A stretch of 64,000 bases of DNA, from NCBI RefSeq assembly GCF_039533965.1, contig NZ_BAAAUN010000001.1:3136950-3200949 (forward strand), written 5' to 3'. How positions within the stretch are numbered: position 1 is the stretch's first letter; every line of letters starts with the position of its first letter. Shown in pieces: positions 42,630-50,706 of the stretch. Position numbers and translations under genes: made by a program. The notes under the pieces are model-generated. The model was not told where the DNA came from, ran no database searches, and saw only the letters and a list, made by a program, of their open reading frames with translations. This DNA comes from Microbacterium luteolum (GTDB taxonomy: Bacteria > Actinomycetota > Actinomycetes > Actinomycetales > Microbacteriaceae).

Positions 42630-43535
42630 TCAGCTCTCATCCGGACGCCGGAAGGCGCGCAACTGGAAGACGTTGATGACGATGAGCGCGAGCAGCACGA
42701 TCACCGAGAGGGCACCGGCGATGCCGAGGCTGTTCTGACCTTGGAAGGCCACGTTGTAGATGAGCTGCACGACGGTCATGGTGCTGTTGTCGGGGCCGCC
42801 CTTGGTGAGGATGTAGAACTGCTCGAACGCGAGCAGCGACCCGGTCACGCACATCACGGTCGTGAGGGCGAAGGTCGGCTTGAGGAGGGGCACCGTGATG
42901 TAGCGGAACGTCTGCCAGCGGCTCGAGCCATCGATGCGCGCTGCTTCGTAGATGTCGTCCGGGATGCCCTGCAGGCCCACGAGCATGAGCAGCATGTAGA
43001 AGCCGGCGAAGCGCCACACGATGAGGAAGATCGTCGACCAGAGTGCGCCTTCGGGGGTGCCGAGGAACGTGATGCCCCACGACTTCATCAGGCCCGCGAA
43101 GGGGCCGGCGATGGGGGAGTACAGCACGTAGAACAGCAGCGAGGCGGATGCCAGCCCCAGCGCGCTCGGGATCAGGAAGGCCGTGCGCAGGAGGCCCTTC
43201 CAGCGGGTCGACTCCTGCACGAGGAGGGCGAGGCCGAGGCCCAGGCCGATGAGGATCACGGTCGTGATGACGGTGTACAGCAGGGTGAAGCGGATGCTGT
43301 CCCAGAAGAGCCGATGGCTGACGGCATCCACGTAGTTCTCGGGGAAGTTCGGGCCGCGGTTGCCGCTGAGCAGCGGCCAGTCGGAGCCCGACATCTGCAG
43401 CACGAGCACCAGCGGCACCACGAACAGCAGGGCCACGAAGATCGCGGTCGGGGCGGCGTAGAGCCAGCCCTGCACGGGGCCGCCGAATCCGGTGCGCGCG
43501 CGGCGGCGGCGCAGCGGGGGTGCGGTCGAGGTCAT
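42630..43535 (-). CDS. CUT1 sugar ABC transporter permease (MalF type)
   Basis: A 301-residue permease. After a basic N-terminus (PLRRRRART) there are six helices; the EAA-like loop reads DDIYEAARIDGSSRWQTFRYITVPLLKP. It lies 67 bases after the binding-protein gene and directly before the MalG-type gene. As in the GH51 operon, no ATPase is encoded here, so a shared ATPase is inferred. Confidence 0.9.
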   Translation of the reverse strand: MTSTAPPLRRRRARTGFGGPVQGWLYAAPTAIFVALLFVVPLVLVLQMSGSDWPLLSGNRGPNFPENYVDAVSHRLFWDSIRFTLLYTVITTVILIGLGLGLALLVQESTRWKGLLRTAFLIPSALGLASASLLFYVLYSPIAGPFAGLMKSWGITFLGTPEGALWSTIFLIVWRFAGFYMLLMLVGLQGIPDDIYEAARIDGSSRWQTFRYITVPLLKPTFALTTVMCVTGSLLAFEQFYILTKGGPDNSTMTVVQLIYNVAFQGQNSLGIAGALSVIVLLALIVINVFQLRAFRRPDES

Positions 43536-43602
43536 CTCAGTCTCTTTCGATCGGGGGCGAGCGGGCGGTGGGGCGGCGCGACGTGCGCCGCCCCACCGGA
43601 GG

Positions 43603-44901
43603 TCACTGCGAGAGGATCGCGGTGATCTCCTCGTTGTCGGCCTCGACGGCGTCCTCGCCGTTCAGCACCCTGTTGCGCACCAGCGTGAGCCACGGGCTGC
43701 CCGGTGCGTTGAACGCCTGCTGGAAGTTCAGGGCGACGGGCGTGCTGCCCTGCGCTGCGACCTCGTTGATCGTGACCAGGCGCGGGTCGGCGGCGGCGTA
43801 CTCGTTGTCGGCGAGATCGCCGCGTGAGACCGCGTTGCCGTCCTTCGCGAGCACCTCGACCTGCGCCTCTTCGGACATCATCCAGTTGAGGAAGTTCCAG
43901 GCCTGCGCCGACTGCTTCGAGTCCTTCGAGATGCCGATGCCGTCGCCGCCGACGAACGTGGAGACGCCGCCGTCGACACCGGGGATGCCGGCAACGCCCG
44001 CGTCGAACTCGAGGGACGGCAGCAGCGTCGCCGGGAACGGCATGACGCCGACCTTGCCCTCGCTGAACGCCGCGGTCCAGGTGGGACCGGCCTCATCCGT
44101 GGAGCTGGGCAGCACGGCGCCGGCCTTCTCGAGCTCCGCCCAGGTGTCGTACACGGCCTGCGCGGCGTCGCCGTCGAGCAGCGCCTCGGAGCCGTCATTG
44201 GTCATGACCTCTTCGCCGGATGCCCAGACCGAGGGGAACCACGTGAAGACGAGGCATCCGCCGCAGTTCAGACCGGTGGCGGTGCCGTAGGTGTCGGGCT
44301 TGTTCAGGGCCTGCACGGCCTGCGCTGCTTCGGAGAACTCCTCGAGCGTGGCCGGCGCCTTCTCGGGGTCGAGCCCGGCCTCGGCGAACAGCTCCTTGTT
44401 CCAGAACAGCATCGAGAGGTCGAGGGCGAAGGGCAGCACGTACTCCTTGTCGTCGACGGTTCCGGCGGAGAGGTGGCCCTGGTTGATGTCGTCCTTGAAG
44501 TCGAGGCCGTCGATCTGCTCGGAGATGTCGGCGAAGAGACCCTGCTGCGCCCAGTTGGGCACGTAGACGATGTCGGCGGCGAAGAGGTCGGGGAGTCCGC
44601 CGGAGCCTGCGGCGGCGCCGACCTTGGCGACGTAGTCGTCGTTGGGGACCACGGTGAGCTCGACCTGGTTCTCGTGCGAGTCGTTGTATGCGTCGACGAG
44701 CAGCTTCGCCTGGCGCTCGATGGGTGCGCGGGTCCAGAGCGTCAGGGTCGAACCGTCGTCGACACCCTCCGCGGTGATGGGCTCGTCGGAGCCGGTGTCC
44801 GTCCCGCCGGCGGCGCAGGCCGCGAGCGGGCCGAGCAGCAGGCCGGTGACGGCGAGGGCGGTGACGGTGCGTCGGAGCGCACGGCGTCGGGTGGTGTGCA
44901 T
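43603..44901 (-). CDS. Sugar-binding lipoprotein (CUT1)
   Basis: A 432-residue family 1 solute-binding lipoprotein. The signal peptide has a basic start (TTRRRALRRTV) and lipobox LAAC with Cys29. The mature chain begins with the family pattern GSTLTLWTRAPIERQAKLLVDAYN. A ggagg ribosome site precedes the ATG. It is the first gene of the GH127 operon and is divergent from the LacI gene at 45076; the region between carries a TTTCGAAA operator. Confidence 0.9.
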   Translation of the reverse strand: MHTTRRRALRRTVTALAVTGLLLGPLAACAAGGTDTGSDEPITAEGVDDGSTLTLWTRAPIERQAKLLVDAYNDSHENQVELTVVPNDDYVAKVGAAAGSGGLPDLFAADIVYVPNWAQQGLFADISEQIDGLDFKDDINQGHLSAGTVDDKEYVLPFALDLSMLFWNKELFAEAGLDPEKAPATLEEFSEAAQAVQALNKPDTYGTATGLNCGGCLVFTWFPSVWASGEEVMTNDGSEALLDGDAAQAVYDTWAELEKAGAVLPSSTDEAGPTWTAAFSEGKVGVMPFPATLLPSLEFDAGVAGIPGVDGGVSTFVGGDGIGISKDSKQSAQAWNFLNWMMSEEAQVEVLAKDGNAVSRGDLADNEYAAADPRLVTINEVAAQGSTPVALNFQQAFNAPGSPWLTLVRNRVLNGEDAVEADNEEITAILSQ

Positions 44902-44993
44902 GGAATGCCTCCAGGACTCTTCGGTGAGCGGATGCTGTCGTCGGGCGACGGCGCTGTCTAGCGAGGATGGACGGTTCCGAAAACTCCGAAACC

Positions 44994-45006
44994 CCTTTCG
45001 AAAAGG
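44994..45006. promoter_or_regulatory. LacI-type operator between the GH127 operon and its regulator
   Basis: A tttcgaaa palindrome (44996-45003) inside cctttcgaaaagg, with two further ccgaaa half-sites just upstream (44976-44991). It lies in the 174-base divergent region and could control both directions. Confidence 0.65.
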
Positions 45007-45075
45007 TATATCGTGAATGTTGCGCAGCGGTCAAGGACTGCTCCGATAACCTTTCAGCAACGTTCAGGGGGCGAG

Positions 45076-46101
45076 ATGGCAAACGGCGAGCCAGCGGGCA
45101 AGGCGGCGACGCTCAGTGATGTGGCCCGTCTCGCGGGCGTCTCGATCGCGACGGCATCCAAGGCGCTCAACGATCGAGGGGACGTCGCCGCGGCGACGCG
45201 GGCCCGTGTCCTCGCGATCGCCGACGAGCTCTCCTTCACGCCGAACGCGATGGCGCGGGGGCTGCTGGCCGGACGCACGGGCACGGTGGGTCTGCTCACG
45301 AGCGACCTCGAGGGCCGCTTCATGATCCCGATCCTGATGGGAGCCGAGGATGCCTTCGGGGCCGGCCGCATCAACGTGTTCCTGTGCGATGCCCGGGGCG
45401 ACGCCATCCGCGAGCAGCACCACCTGAAGGAGCTGCTGAGTCGGCGGGTCGACGGCATCATCGTGGTGGGGCGGCAGACCGATCCGCGCCCCTCGCTCGG
45501 GCAGGACCTGCCCGTGCCGGTCGTCTACGCGTACGCGCCGTCGGACGACCCGCGCGACCTCTCGCTCACCCCCGACAACTACGCCGGAGGGCGTCTCGCG
45601 ATAGAGCACCTGCTGGCCTGCGGCCGGCGACGCATCGCGCACGTCTCAGGCGAGCCGTCATACGCTGCGGCCCAGGATCGTCTCGCCGGCGCACGCGCCG
45701 CCCTCGGCGAGGCCGGACTCGAGCTCGTCGGCGAGCCGATGTTCTCGGAGTGGACCGAGCACTGGGGCAGGGACGCCGGCGCGCTGCTGCTGCAGCGGCA
45801 TCCCGACATCGACGCGGTGTTCTGCGGCTCCGATCAGATCGCGCGCGGCGTGCTCGACTCGGCGCGCGACCTCGGCCGCTCGGTGCCCGACGACCTCGCC
45901 GTGATCGGCTACGACAACTGGGAGGTGCTCGCGACCAACGCCCGTCCCGAGCTCACCAGCATCGACGCGAACCTGCAGCAGCTCGGGCGCCAGGCCGCCC
46001 AGCGCGTGTTCGACGCGATCGACGGCGTCGACATCGGCGAGGGCTCGCACCACCTGCCCGTGCGGCTGGTCATCCGCGGATCGACGATCGCCCGGCGGTA
46101 G
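45076..46101 (+). CDS. LacI-family regulator of the GH127 operon
   Basis: A 341-residue LacI/GalR regulator: helix-turn-helix TLSDVARLAGVSIATASKALN followed by the hinge PNAMARGLLAGRTG, then a sugar-binding core (AVFCGSDQIARGVLDSARDLG, VIGYDNWEVLATN). The ATG at 45076 follows a caggggg ribosome site; the frame is open 21 codons further upstream. It is divergent from the binding-protein gene with a TTTCGAAA operator between. The likely inducer is arabinose or an arabinofuranoside, inferred from context. Confidence 0.92.
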   Translation: MANGEPAGKAATLSDVARLAGVSIATASKALNDRGDVAAATRARVLAIADELSFTPNAMARGLLAGRTGTVGLLTSDLEGRFMIPILMGAEDAFGAGRINVFLCDARGDAIREQHHLKELLSRRVDGIIVVGRQTDPRPSLGQDLPVPVVYAYAPSDDPRDLSLTPDNYAGGRLAIEHLLACGRRRIAHVSGEPSYAAAQDRLAGARAALGEAGLELVGEPMFSEWTEHWGRDAGALLLQRHPDIDAVFCGSDQIARGVLDSARDLGRSVPDDLAVIGYDNWEVLATNARPELTSIDANLQQLGRQAAQRVFDAIDGVDIGEGSHHLPVRLVIRGSTIARR

Positions 46102-46110
46102 CCCGGGGGT

Positions 46111-46161
46111 GCTTCGACAGGCTCAGCAACCCAAGTACCTGGGTCCCTGAGCTTGTCGAAG
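46111..46161. repeat. Family B palindromic repeat, copy 3 (inverted)
   Basis: Starts gcttcgacaggctcagcaac and ends cctgagcttgtcgaagg. The gcaaccc arm comes first here and the gggaccc arm second, so this copy is inverted relative to copies 1 and 2. It lies between the convergent LacI and epimerase/dehydrogenase genes. Confidence 0.85.
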
Positions 46162-46170
46162 GGCCGCGGG

Positions 46171-47016
46171 TCACACGTGGTCGCGCCAGGAGTGCTGCGG
46201 ATCGAATCCCAGCACGCGTCGGGCCTTGTCGATCGAGAGCAGGGTCTCGTTCGGGCCGAACTCGCCCTTCACCGGGACGTCGGGGAAGACCTCGGCGAGC
46301 AGCTCGGCGTTCGGCCGCGTCATCACCGTGTCGGCGGCGGCGATGATGAACCGATCGAAGCCCGGAGCCGCGTTCTCGAGCGCCCGCTGCACGGCCTGCG
46401 CCCCGTCGCGGGCGTCGATGTAGCCCCAGAGGTTCCACTTGCGCAGCAGTGCGTCGGCGTCGAACGACGGGAAGGCGGCGTAGTCCTCGGGGTCCATGAC
46501 GTTCGAGAAGCGCAGCGCCGTGATCGACAGATCGGGATGCCAGCGCACCAGCTCGGTCGCCAGATGCTCCTCGAGGGTCTTGACCAGCGAATAGACGGAT
46601 TCCGGACGTGCCGGGTAGTCCTCGTCGACGGGCACATAGGGCGGGGGCACGTCGAACGGCAGCCCGAGCACGGTCTCGCTCGACGCGTAGACGATCCGGC
46701 GGATGCCGAGTCGCACGGCGGCCCAGAACACGTTGAACGTCGCCGGCATGTTGTTGTGGAACGTCGCGACATCGCTGCGGATGCCGGGAGCCGGGATCGC
46801 CCCCAGGTGCACCACGGCGTCGATGCCGTCGTGCGTGTCGCCCACCGCGGTGAAGGCGTCGACGACCTGGCCGTAATCGGTGAGGTCGACCTGGACGAAG
46901 TCCGGTCCGCGGACGCCGGCGACGTCCATGCCGATGACGTCGTAGCCGTTCGCGCGCAGTTCGCGAGCGACGACGCGGCCGAGCTTGCCCGATGATCCCG
47001 TGAGAGCGATGCGCAT
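46171..47016 (-). CDS. NAD-dependent epimerase/dehydratase (extended SDR), possibly a sugar or uronate dehydrogenase
   Basis: A 281-residue extended short-chain dehydrogenase. The nucleotide motif is TGSSGKLG (6-13) and the catalytic pair is Tyr142-Lys146 in SVYSLVKT with Ser in YASSETVLG. The length and the VHLGAIPAPG stretch resemble uronate dehydrogenase and related aldose 1-dehydrogenases more than UDP-sugar epimerases, but the substrate cannot be fixed. It is divergent from the LacI gene at 47074, separated by 57 bases, and convergent to the LacI at 45076 across a family B repeat. Membership in the arabinose locus is an inference. Confidence 0.78.
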   Translation of the reverse strand: MRIALTGSSGKLGRVVARELRANGYDVIGMDVAGVRGPDFVQVDLTDYGQVVDAFTAVGDTHDGIDAVVHLGAIPAPGIRSDVATFHNNMPATFNVFWAAVRLGIRRIVYASSETVLGLPFDVPPPYVPVDEDYPARPESVYSLVKTLEEHLATELVRWHPDLSITALRFSNVMDPEDYAAFPSFDADALLRKWNLWGYIDARDGAQAVQRALENAAPGFDRFIIAAADTVMTRPNAELLAEVFPDVPVKGEFGPNETLLSIDKARRVLGFDPQHSWRDHV

Positions 47017-47073
47017 GTCTCCAGAGTGGCACGGCTGCGAGCAAGGAGGGTCGGGCGTCGTACACTCGTCGGC

Positions 47074-48081
47074 GTGACTGAGTCCCCCCGCACATCGAAT
47101 CGCACGGTCGGTGTCCGCGATGTCGCGGCGCTCGCCGGTGTGTCCAGGCAGACCGTCTCGCGGGTGCTCAACGATCACCCCGACGTCGCCGCCGACACGC
47201 AGCTGCGTGTGCAGGCCGCAATGGCAGAGCTCGGGTACCGGATGAACAACGCCGCCCGCGCGCTGGGCACGCGCCGGTCGCGCACGCTCGGCGTGCTGGC
47301 CTCCGACGCGCTGCAGTACGGTCCCTCGCGCAGCATCGCCGCGCTCGAGGCATCCGCTCGCGCCGCGGGCTACTGGGTCAGCGCGGCCTTCGCGGATGCG
47401 GGCGATGCCGACGCGGTCGTGGCGGCGGTGGATCATCTGATCGCCCAGGGCGTGGAGGGGATCGTCGTGGTGGCTCCGCACTCGCAGACCCTCGAGGCGC
47501 TCGCCGCTCTGCGGATCGACGTGCCGGTGGTCACGCTGCACTCCGCGGGACTCGGCGCTGCCGGCCTGTCGGTCGACCAGGCCGCCGGCGCCCGACTGGC
47601 GGTTGCGGCCCTCGCCGACGCCGGACATACCCGCATCGCGCACCTCGCCGGACCGGCGGACTGGCTCGAGGCCGAGTCGCGGGCCGAGGGCTTCGCCGCG
47701 GAGCTCTCCGCACGGGGGCTGACCCCGGGGCCGGTCATCGCGGGGGACTGGTCCGCGGGGTCGGGCTACGCCGCCGTCGATGCCGTGCGGAGTTCCGGCG
47801 CCACCGCGGTGTTCGCGGCGAACGACCAGATGGCACTCGGACTGCTGAGCGCGCTGCACGAGGCGGGTATCGCGGTGCCGGGGGATGTGAGCGTGGTCGG
47901 GTTCGACGACACGCCCGACGCCGCGTACTACTGGCCGGCGCTGACGACGGTCCGCCAGGACTTCGAGGAGCTCGCCCGACGGGCCGTCGCCGTCGTGATC
48001 GGCGGTGACAGTGCGGCCTCCGCCCTCGCGCCGGTCGCCCCCGTGCTGGTCGCGCGCGCGTCGGTCGCGCCGCCGCGCTGA
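47074..48081 (+). CDS. LacI-family regulator, probable arabinose-locus repressor
   Basis: A 335-residue LacI/GalR protein: helix-turn-helix GVRDVAALAGVSRQTVSRVLN, then a sugar-binding core with FAANDQMALGLLSALHEAG and VVGFDDTPDAAYYWP. The GTG start at 47074 lies only seven bases after a tacact -10 box (47061-47066), suggesting a leaderless transcript. It precedes araD-araB-araA-galM on the same strand; the 18-bp palindrome at 48287-48304 before araD is its probable target. Control of the divergent dehydrogenase gene is also possible. Confidence 0.9.
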   Translation: MTESPRTSNRTVGVRDVAALAGVSRQTVSRVLNDHPDVAADTQLRVQAAMAELGYRMNNAARALGTRRSRTLGVLASDALQYGPSRSIAALEASARAAGYWVSAAFADAGDADAVVAAVDHLIAQGVEGIVVVAPHSQTLEALAALRIDVPVVTLHSAGLGAAGLSVDQAAGARLAVAALADAGHTRIAHLAGPADWLEAESRAEGFAAELSARGLTPGPVIAGDWSAGSGYAAVDAVRSSGATAVFAANDQMALGLLSALHEAGIAVPGDVSVVGFDDTPDAAYYWPALTTVRQDFEELARRAVAVVIGGDSAASALAPVAPVLVARASVAPPR

Positions 48082-48134
48082 CCGTCGAGCCGCCCGGTCA
48101 GGGGCGTGCGGGAGGTCGGCCTCACGGATCGGCT

Positions 48135-48232
48135 GTGCACAATTCCGCAAGAACACCGCCTGGCGGGTCGTTGGCCCCCGCGCTTCCGCGAGTCGCGCCC
48201 ACTGCCCCGAGCGTTCTTGCTGAATTGTGCAC
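48135..48232. repeat. Family A palindromic repeat, copy 2
   Basis: Arms gtgcacaattccgcaagaac (48135-48154) and its near-exact inverted copy (48213-48232), 19 of 20 bases paired, around a 58-bp GC-rich centre. It lies after the LacI stop codon and before the araD promoter, and is the counterpart of 1499-1584. Confidence 0.85.
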
Positions 48233-48256
48233 CGCCCGCCGCCGCGCCCGCTCCTC

Positions 48257-48304
48257 TTGACGCCCGCAACCCGACCGTGACACACTGCTGTGACCGGTCA
48301 CAGC
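48257..48304 (+). promoter_or_regulatory. araD promoter with 18-bp palindromic operator
   Basis: A -35 box ttgacg (48257-48262) is followed 18 bases later by a weak -10 cacact (48281-48286). The perfect palindrome gctgtgaccggtcacagc (48287-48304) covers the predicted transcription start, an ideal repressor site for the LacI protein at 47074. Confidence 0.75.
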
Positions 48305-48332
48305 GGCCGGCCGCGAACCATCCGAGGTCCTT

Positions 48333-49052
48333 GTGAGCAACGACGCCCCCGCCTTCGACCCCGCCGTCGAAGCAGCCATCGCCACCGTGCGCGCCGATGT
48401 CGCCCTGCTCCACGGCGAGCTCGTGCGCTACGGGCTGGTCGTCTGGACCGGCGGCAACGTCTCCGGACGGGTTCCCGGTGCCGACCTGTTCGTGATCAAG
48501 CCGTCCGGCGTCTCCTACGACGACCTGACCGCGGAGAACATGATCCTCTGCGATCTCGACGGAAACGTCATCCCCGGCACTCCCGGCAGCGACCGCTCGC
48601 CGTCGAGCGACACGGCCGCGCATGCCTACGTGTACCGGAACATGCCGGCGGTCGGCGGGGTGGTGCACACGCACTCGACCTACGCCGTCGCCTGGGCCGC
48701 GCGCGGCGAGGAGATCCCGTGCGTCATCACCGCCATGGCCGATGAGTTCGGCGGGCCGATCCCGATCGGCCCCTTCGCGATCATCGGCGACGACTCGATC
48801 GGCCGGGGGGTCGTCGAGACCCTCAGCGGCCACCGCTCGCGGGCCGTGCTCATGCAGAACCACGGCCCGTTCACGATCGGCGTCGACGCGAAGGATGCCG
48901 TGAAGGCCGCGGTCATGGTCGAGGACGTCGCCCGCACCGTGCACCTCGCGCGCGAGGCCGGTCCGCTGGTCCCGATCCCGCAGGCGGCGATCGACAGCCT
49001 CTTCGACCGATACCAGAACGTCTACGGCCAGAGTGCGGACGCCCGCCGATGA
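48333..49052 (+). CDS. araD: L-ribulose-5-phosphate 4-epimerase
   Basis: A 239-residue class II aldolase-fold enzyme. Typical motifs are TGGNVSGR near residue 40, KPSGVSY (phosphate and substrate binding), VVHTHSTYAVAW with two zinc-ligand His, and QNHGPFTIG with the third. It converts L-ribulose 5-phosphate to D-xylulose 5-phosphate. The start is GTG at 48333, 28 bases after the operator palindrome. Its stop overlaps the araB ATG (ATGA). It could be confused with a fuculose-phosphate aldolase, but the neighbouring araB and araA settle the role. Confidence 0.92.
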   Translation: MSNDAPAFDPAVEAAIATVRADVALLHGELVRYGLVVWTGGNVSGRVPGADLFVIKPSGVSYDDLTAENMILCDLDGNVIPGTPGSDRSPSSDTAAHAYVYRNMPAVGGVVHTHSTYAVAWAARGEEIPCVITAMADEFGGPIPIGPFAIIGDDSIGRGVVETLSGHRSRAVLMQNHGPFTIGVDAKDAVKAAVMVEDVARTVHLAREAGPLVPIPQAAIDSLFDRYQNVYGQSADARR

Positions 49053-50632
49053 GCGCCGAAGACATCCGCGCGGGCCGGACGAGCCTCGGCATCGAACTGG
49101 GCTCCACGCGCATCAAGGCCTGCCTGATCGGGGCCGACCCCACCGAGGTGCTCGCCACCGGCTCGTTCTCCTGGGAGAACCGCCTCGAGGACGGCCTGTG
49201 GACCTACGCGATCGACGAGGTCTGGGCCGGGCTGCAGGCCGCCTACGCCGCACTGGTCGCCGACGCGGAGCAGCAGCACGGCATCCGCCCCGAGTCCTTC
49301 GGTGCGATCGGCATCTCGGCCATGATGCACGGCTACCTCGCGTTCGACGCGGCGGGCGAGCTGCTCGTGCCGTTCCGCACCTGGCGCAACACGAACACCG
49401 GCGTGGCATCCGCGGAGCTCACCGAGCTTCTCGGCGTCAACATCCCGCTGCGCTGGTCGATCGCGCACCTGCATCAGGCCGTCGTCGACGGCGAGGGGCA
49501 CGTGCCGCGGATCGCGAGCGTGAACACGCTCGCCGGCCACGTGCACGAGAGGCTCACCGGTCGGCGCGTGCTGGGCGTCGGCGACGCCTCGGGCATGTTC
49601 CCGATCGACTCCTCCACCCATGACTACGACGAGCGGATGCTCGGCGCCTACGACGCGCTCGCCGCCGACCGTCTTCCCCGGCCGCTCGCCGAGATTCTGC
49701 CGGCCGTGCTCCCCGCGGGTGCCGACGCCGGCGCTCTCACGGCGGAGGGCGCGGCGCTGCTCGACCCGAGCGGGACCCTGCAGCCCGGCATCCCGCTGTG
49801 CCCGCCCGAGGGCGACGCGGGGACCGGCATGGTCGCCACGAACTCGGTCGCCCCGCGCACCGGCAACGTCTCGGCGGGCACGAGCATCTTCGCGATGGTC
49901 GTGCTGGAGCGTCCGCTGGCCGAGGTGCATCACGAGCTCGATCTCGTGACCACGCCGGCCGGCGATGCCGTCGCGATGGTGCACTGCAACAACGGCGCCA
50001 GCGAGCTCGCGGCCTGGGCCGGGCTGTTCACCCGCTTCTCGGCCGCCGCGGGGCAGCCGCTCGGCGACGACGCCGTGTTCGACGCCCTGTTCCGCGAGGC
50101 ACTCGAGGGCGAAGCGGATGCCGGCGGCCTGATCGCCTACAACCATCTCGCCGGAGAGCCCATCGCCGGGCTCGATGCCGGCCGGCCGCTGTTCGTGCGC
50201 ACGCCCGACAGCGCCTTCACGCTCGCGAACTTCATGCGCTCGCAGCTCTACGGCGTGTTCGGCACGCTCGCGCTCGGAATGCAGGTGCTGACCGACGAGG
50301 GCGTCGAGCTGGATCGGATGTTCGCGCACGGCGGCATGTTCCGCACCGCCGGAGTCGCCCAGCGCTTCCTCGCCGGTGCCCTGGGGGCGCCGGTGGCCGT
50401 CGGCGAGCTGGCCTCCGAGGGGGGAGCCTGGGGCATCGCGGTGCTCGCCTCCTACCTGGCGCATGCCGACTCGCTGTCGTTGGGGGATTACCTCGAGCAG
50501 CAGGTGTTCGCCACGGCATCCCTGTCCACGACCGCACCCGATCCGGCGGACGTCGCCGGCTTCGCGGCCTACCTCGACCGGTACCGGGCGGGACTGGCCG
50601 TCGAGGCCGCCGCCGTCGCATCCCTCCCCTAG
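49049..50632 (+). CDS. araB: L-ribulokinase (FGGY family)
   Basis: A 527-residue FGGY kinase, with phosphate loop LGIELGSTRIKACLIG near residues 13-28 and the C-terminal ATP-site region FAHGGMFRTAGVAQRFLAG. SAMMHGYLAFDAAGELLVPFRTWRNTNT is typical of the actinobacterial ribulokinase type rather than of enterobacterial AraB. It phosphorylates L-ribulose. The ATG overlaps the araD stop, and araA follows after a short gap that holds a family C repeat fragment. Confidence 0.88.
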   Translation: MSAEDIRAGRTSLGIELGSTRIKACLIGADPTEVLATGSFSWENRLEDGLWTYAIDEVWAGLQAAYAALVADAEQQHGIRPESFGAIGISAMMHGYLAFDAAGELLVPFRTWRNTNTGVASAELTELLGVNIPLRWSIAHLHQAVVDGEGHVPRIASVNTLAGHVHERLTGRRVLGVGDASGMFPIDSSTHDYDERMLGAYDALAADRLPRPLAEILPAVLPAGADAGALTAEGAALLDPSGTLQPGIPLCPPEGDAGTGMVATNSVAPRTGNVSAGTSIFAMVVLERPLAEVHHELDLVTTPAGDAVAMVHCNNGASELAAWAGLFTRFSAAAGQPLGDDAVFDALFREALEGEADAGGLIAYNHLAGEPIAGLDAGRPLFVRTPDSAFTLANFMRSQLYGVFGTLALGMQVLTDEGVELDRMFAHGGMFRTAGVAQRFLAGALGAPVAVGELASEGGAWGIAVLASYLAHADSLSLGDYLEQQVFATASLSTTAPDPADVAGFAAYLDRYRAGLAVEAAAVASLP

Positions 50633-50644
50633 CCTCACACCGCT

Positions 50645-50672
50645 CGTTGAGCGAGCGCAGCGAGACGAAACG
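50645..50672. repeat. Family C repeat, short copy between araB and araA
   Basis: A 28-bp piece containing cgttgagcgagcgcagcgag followed by acgaaacg, i.e. the two ends of the 64-bp element joined without its middle. It lies in the 74-base gap between araB and araA. Confidence 0.75.
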
Positions 50673-50706
50673 TCAGCGACCGATCCGCCTCCGAAAGGTA
50701 TAACCC

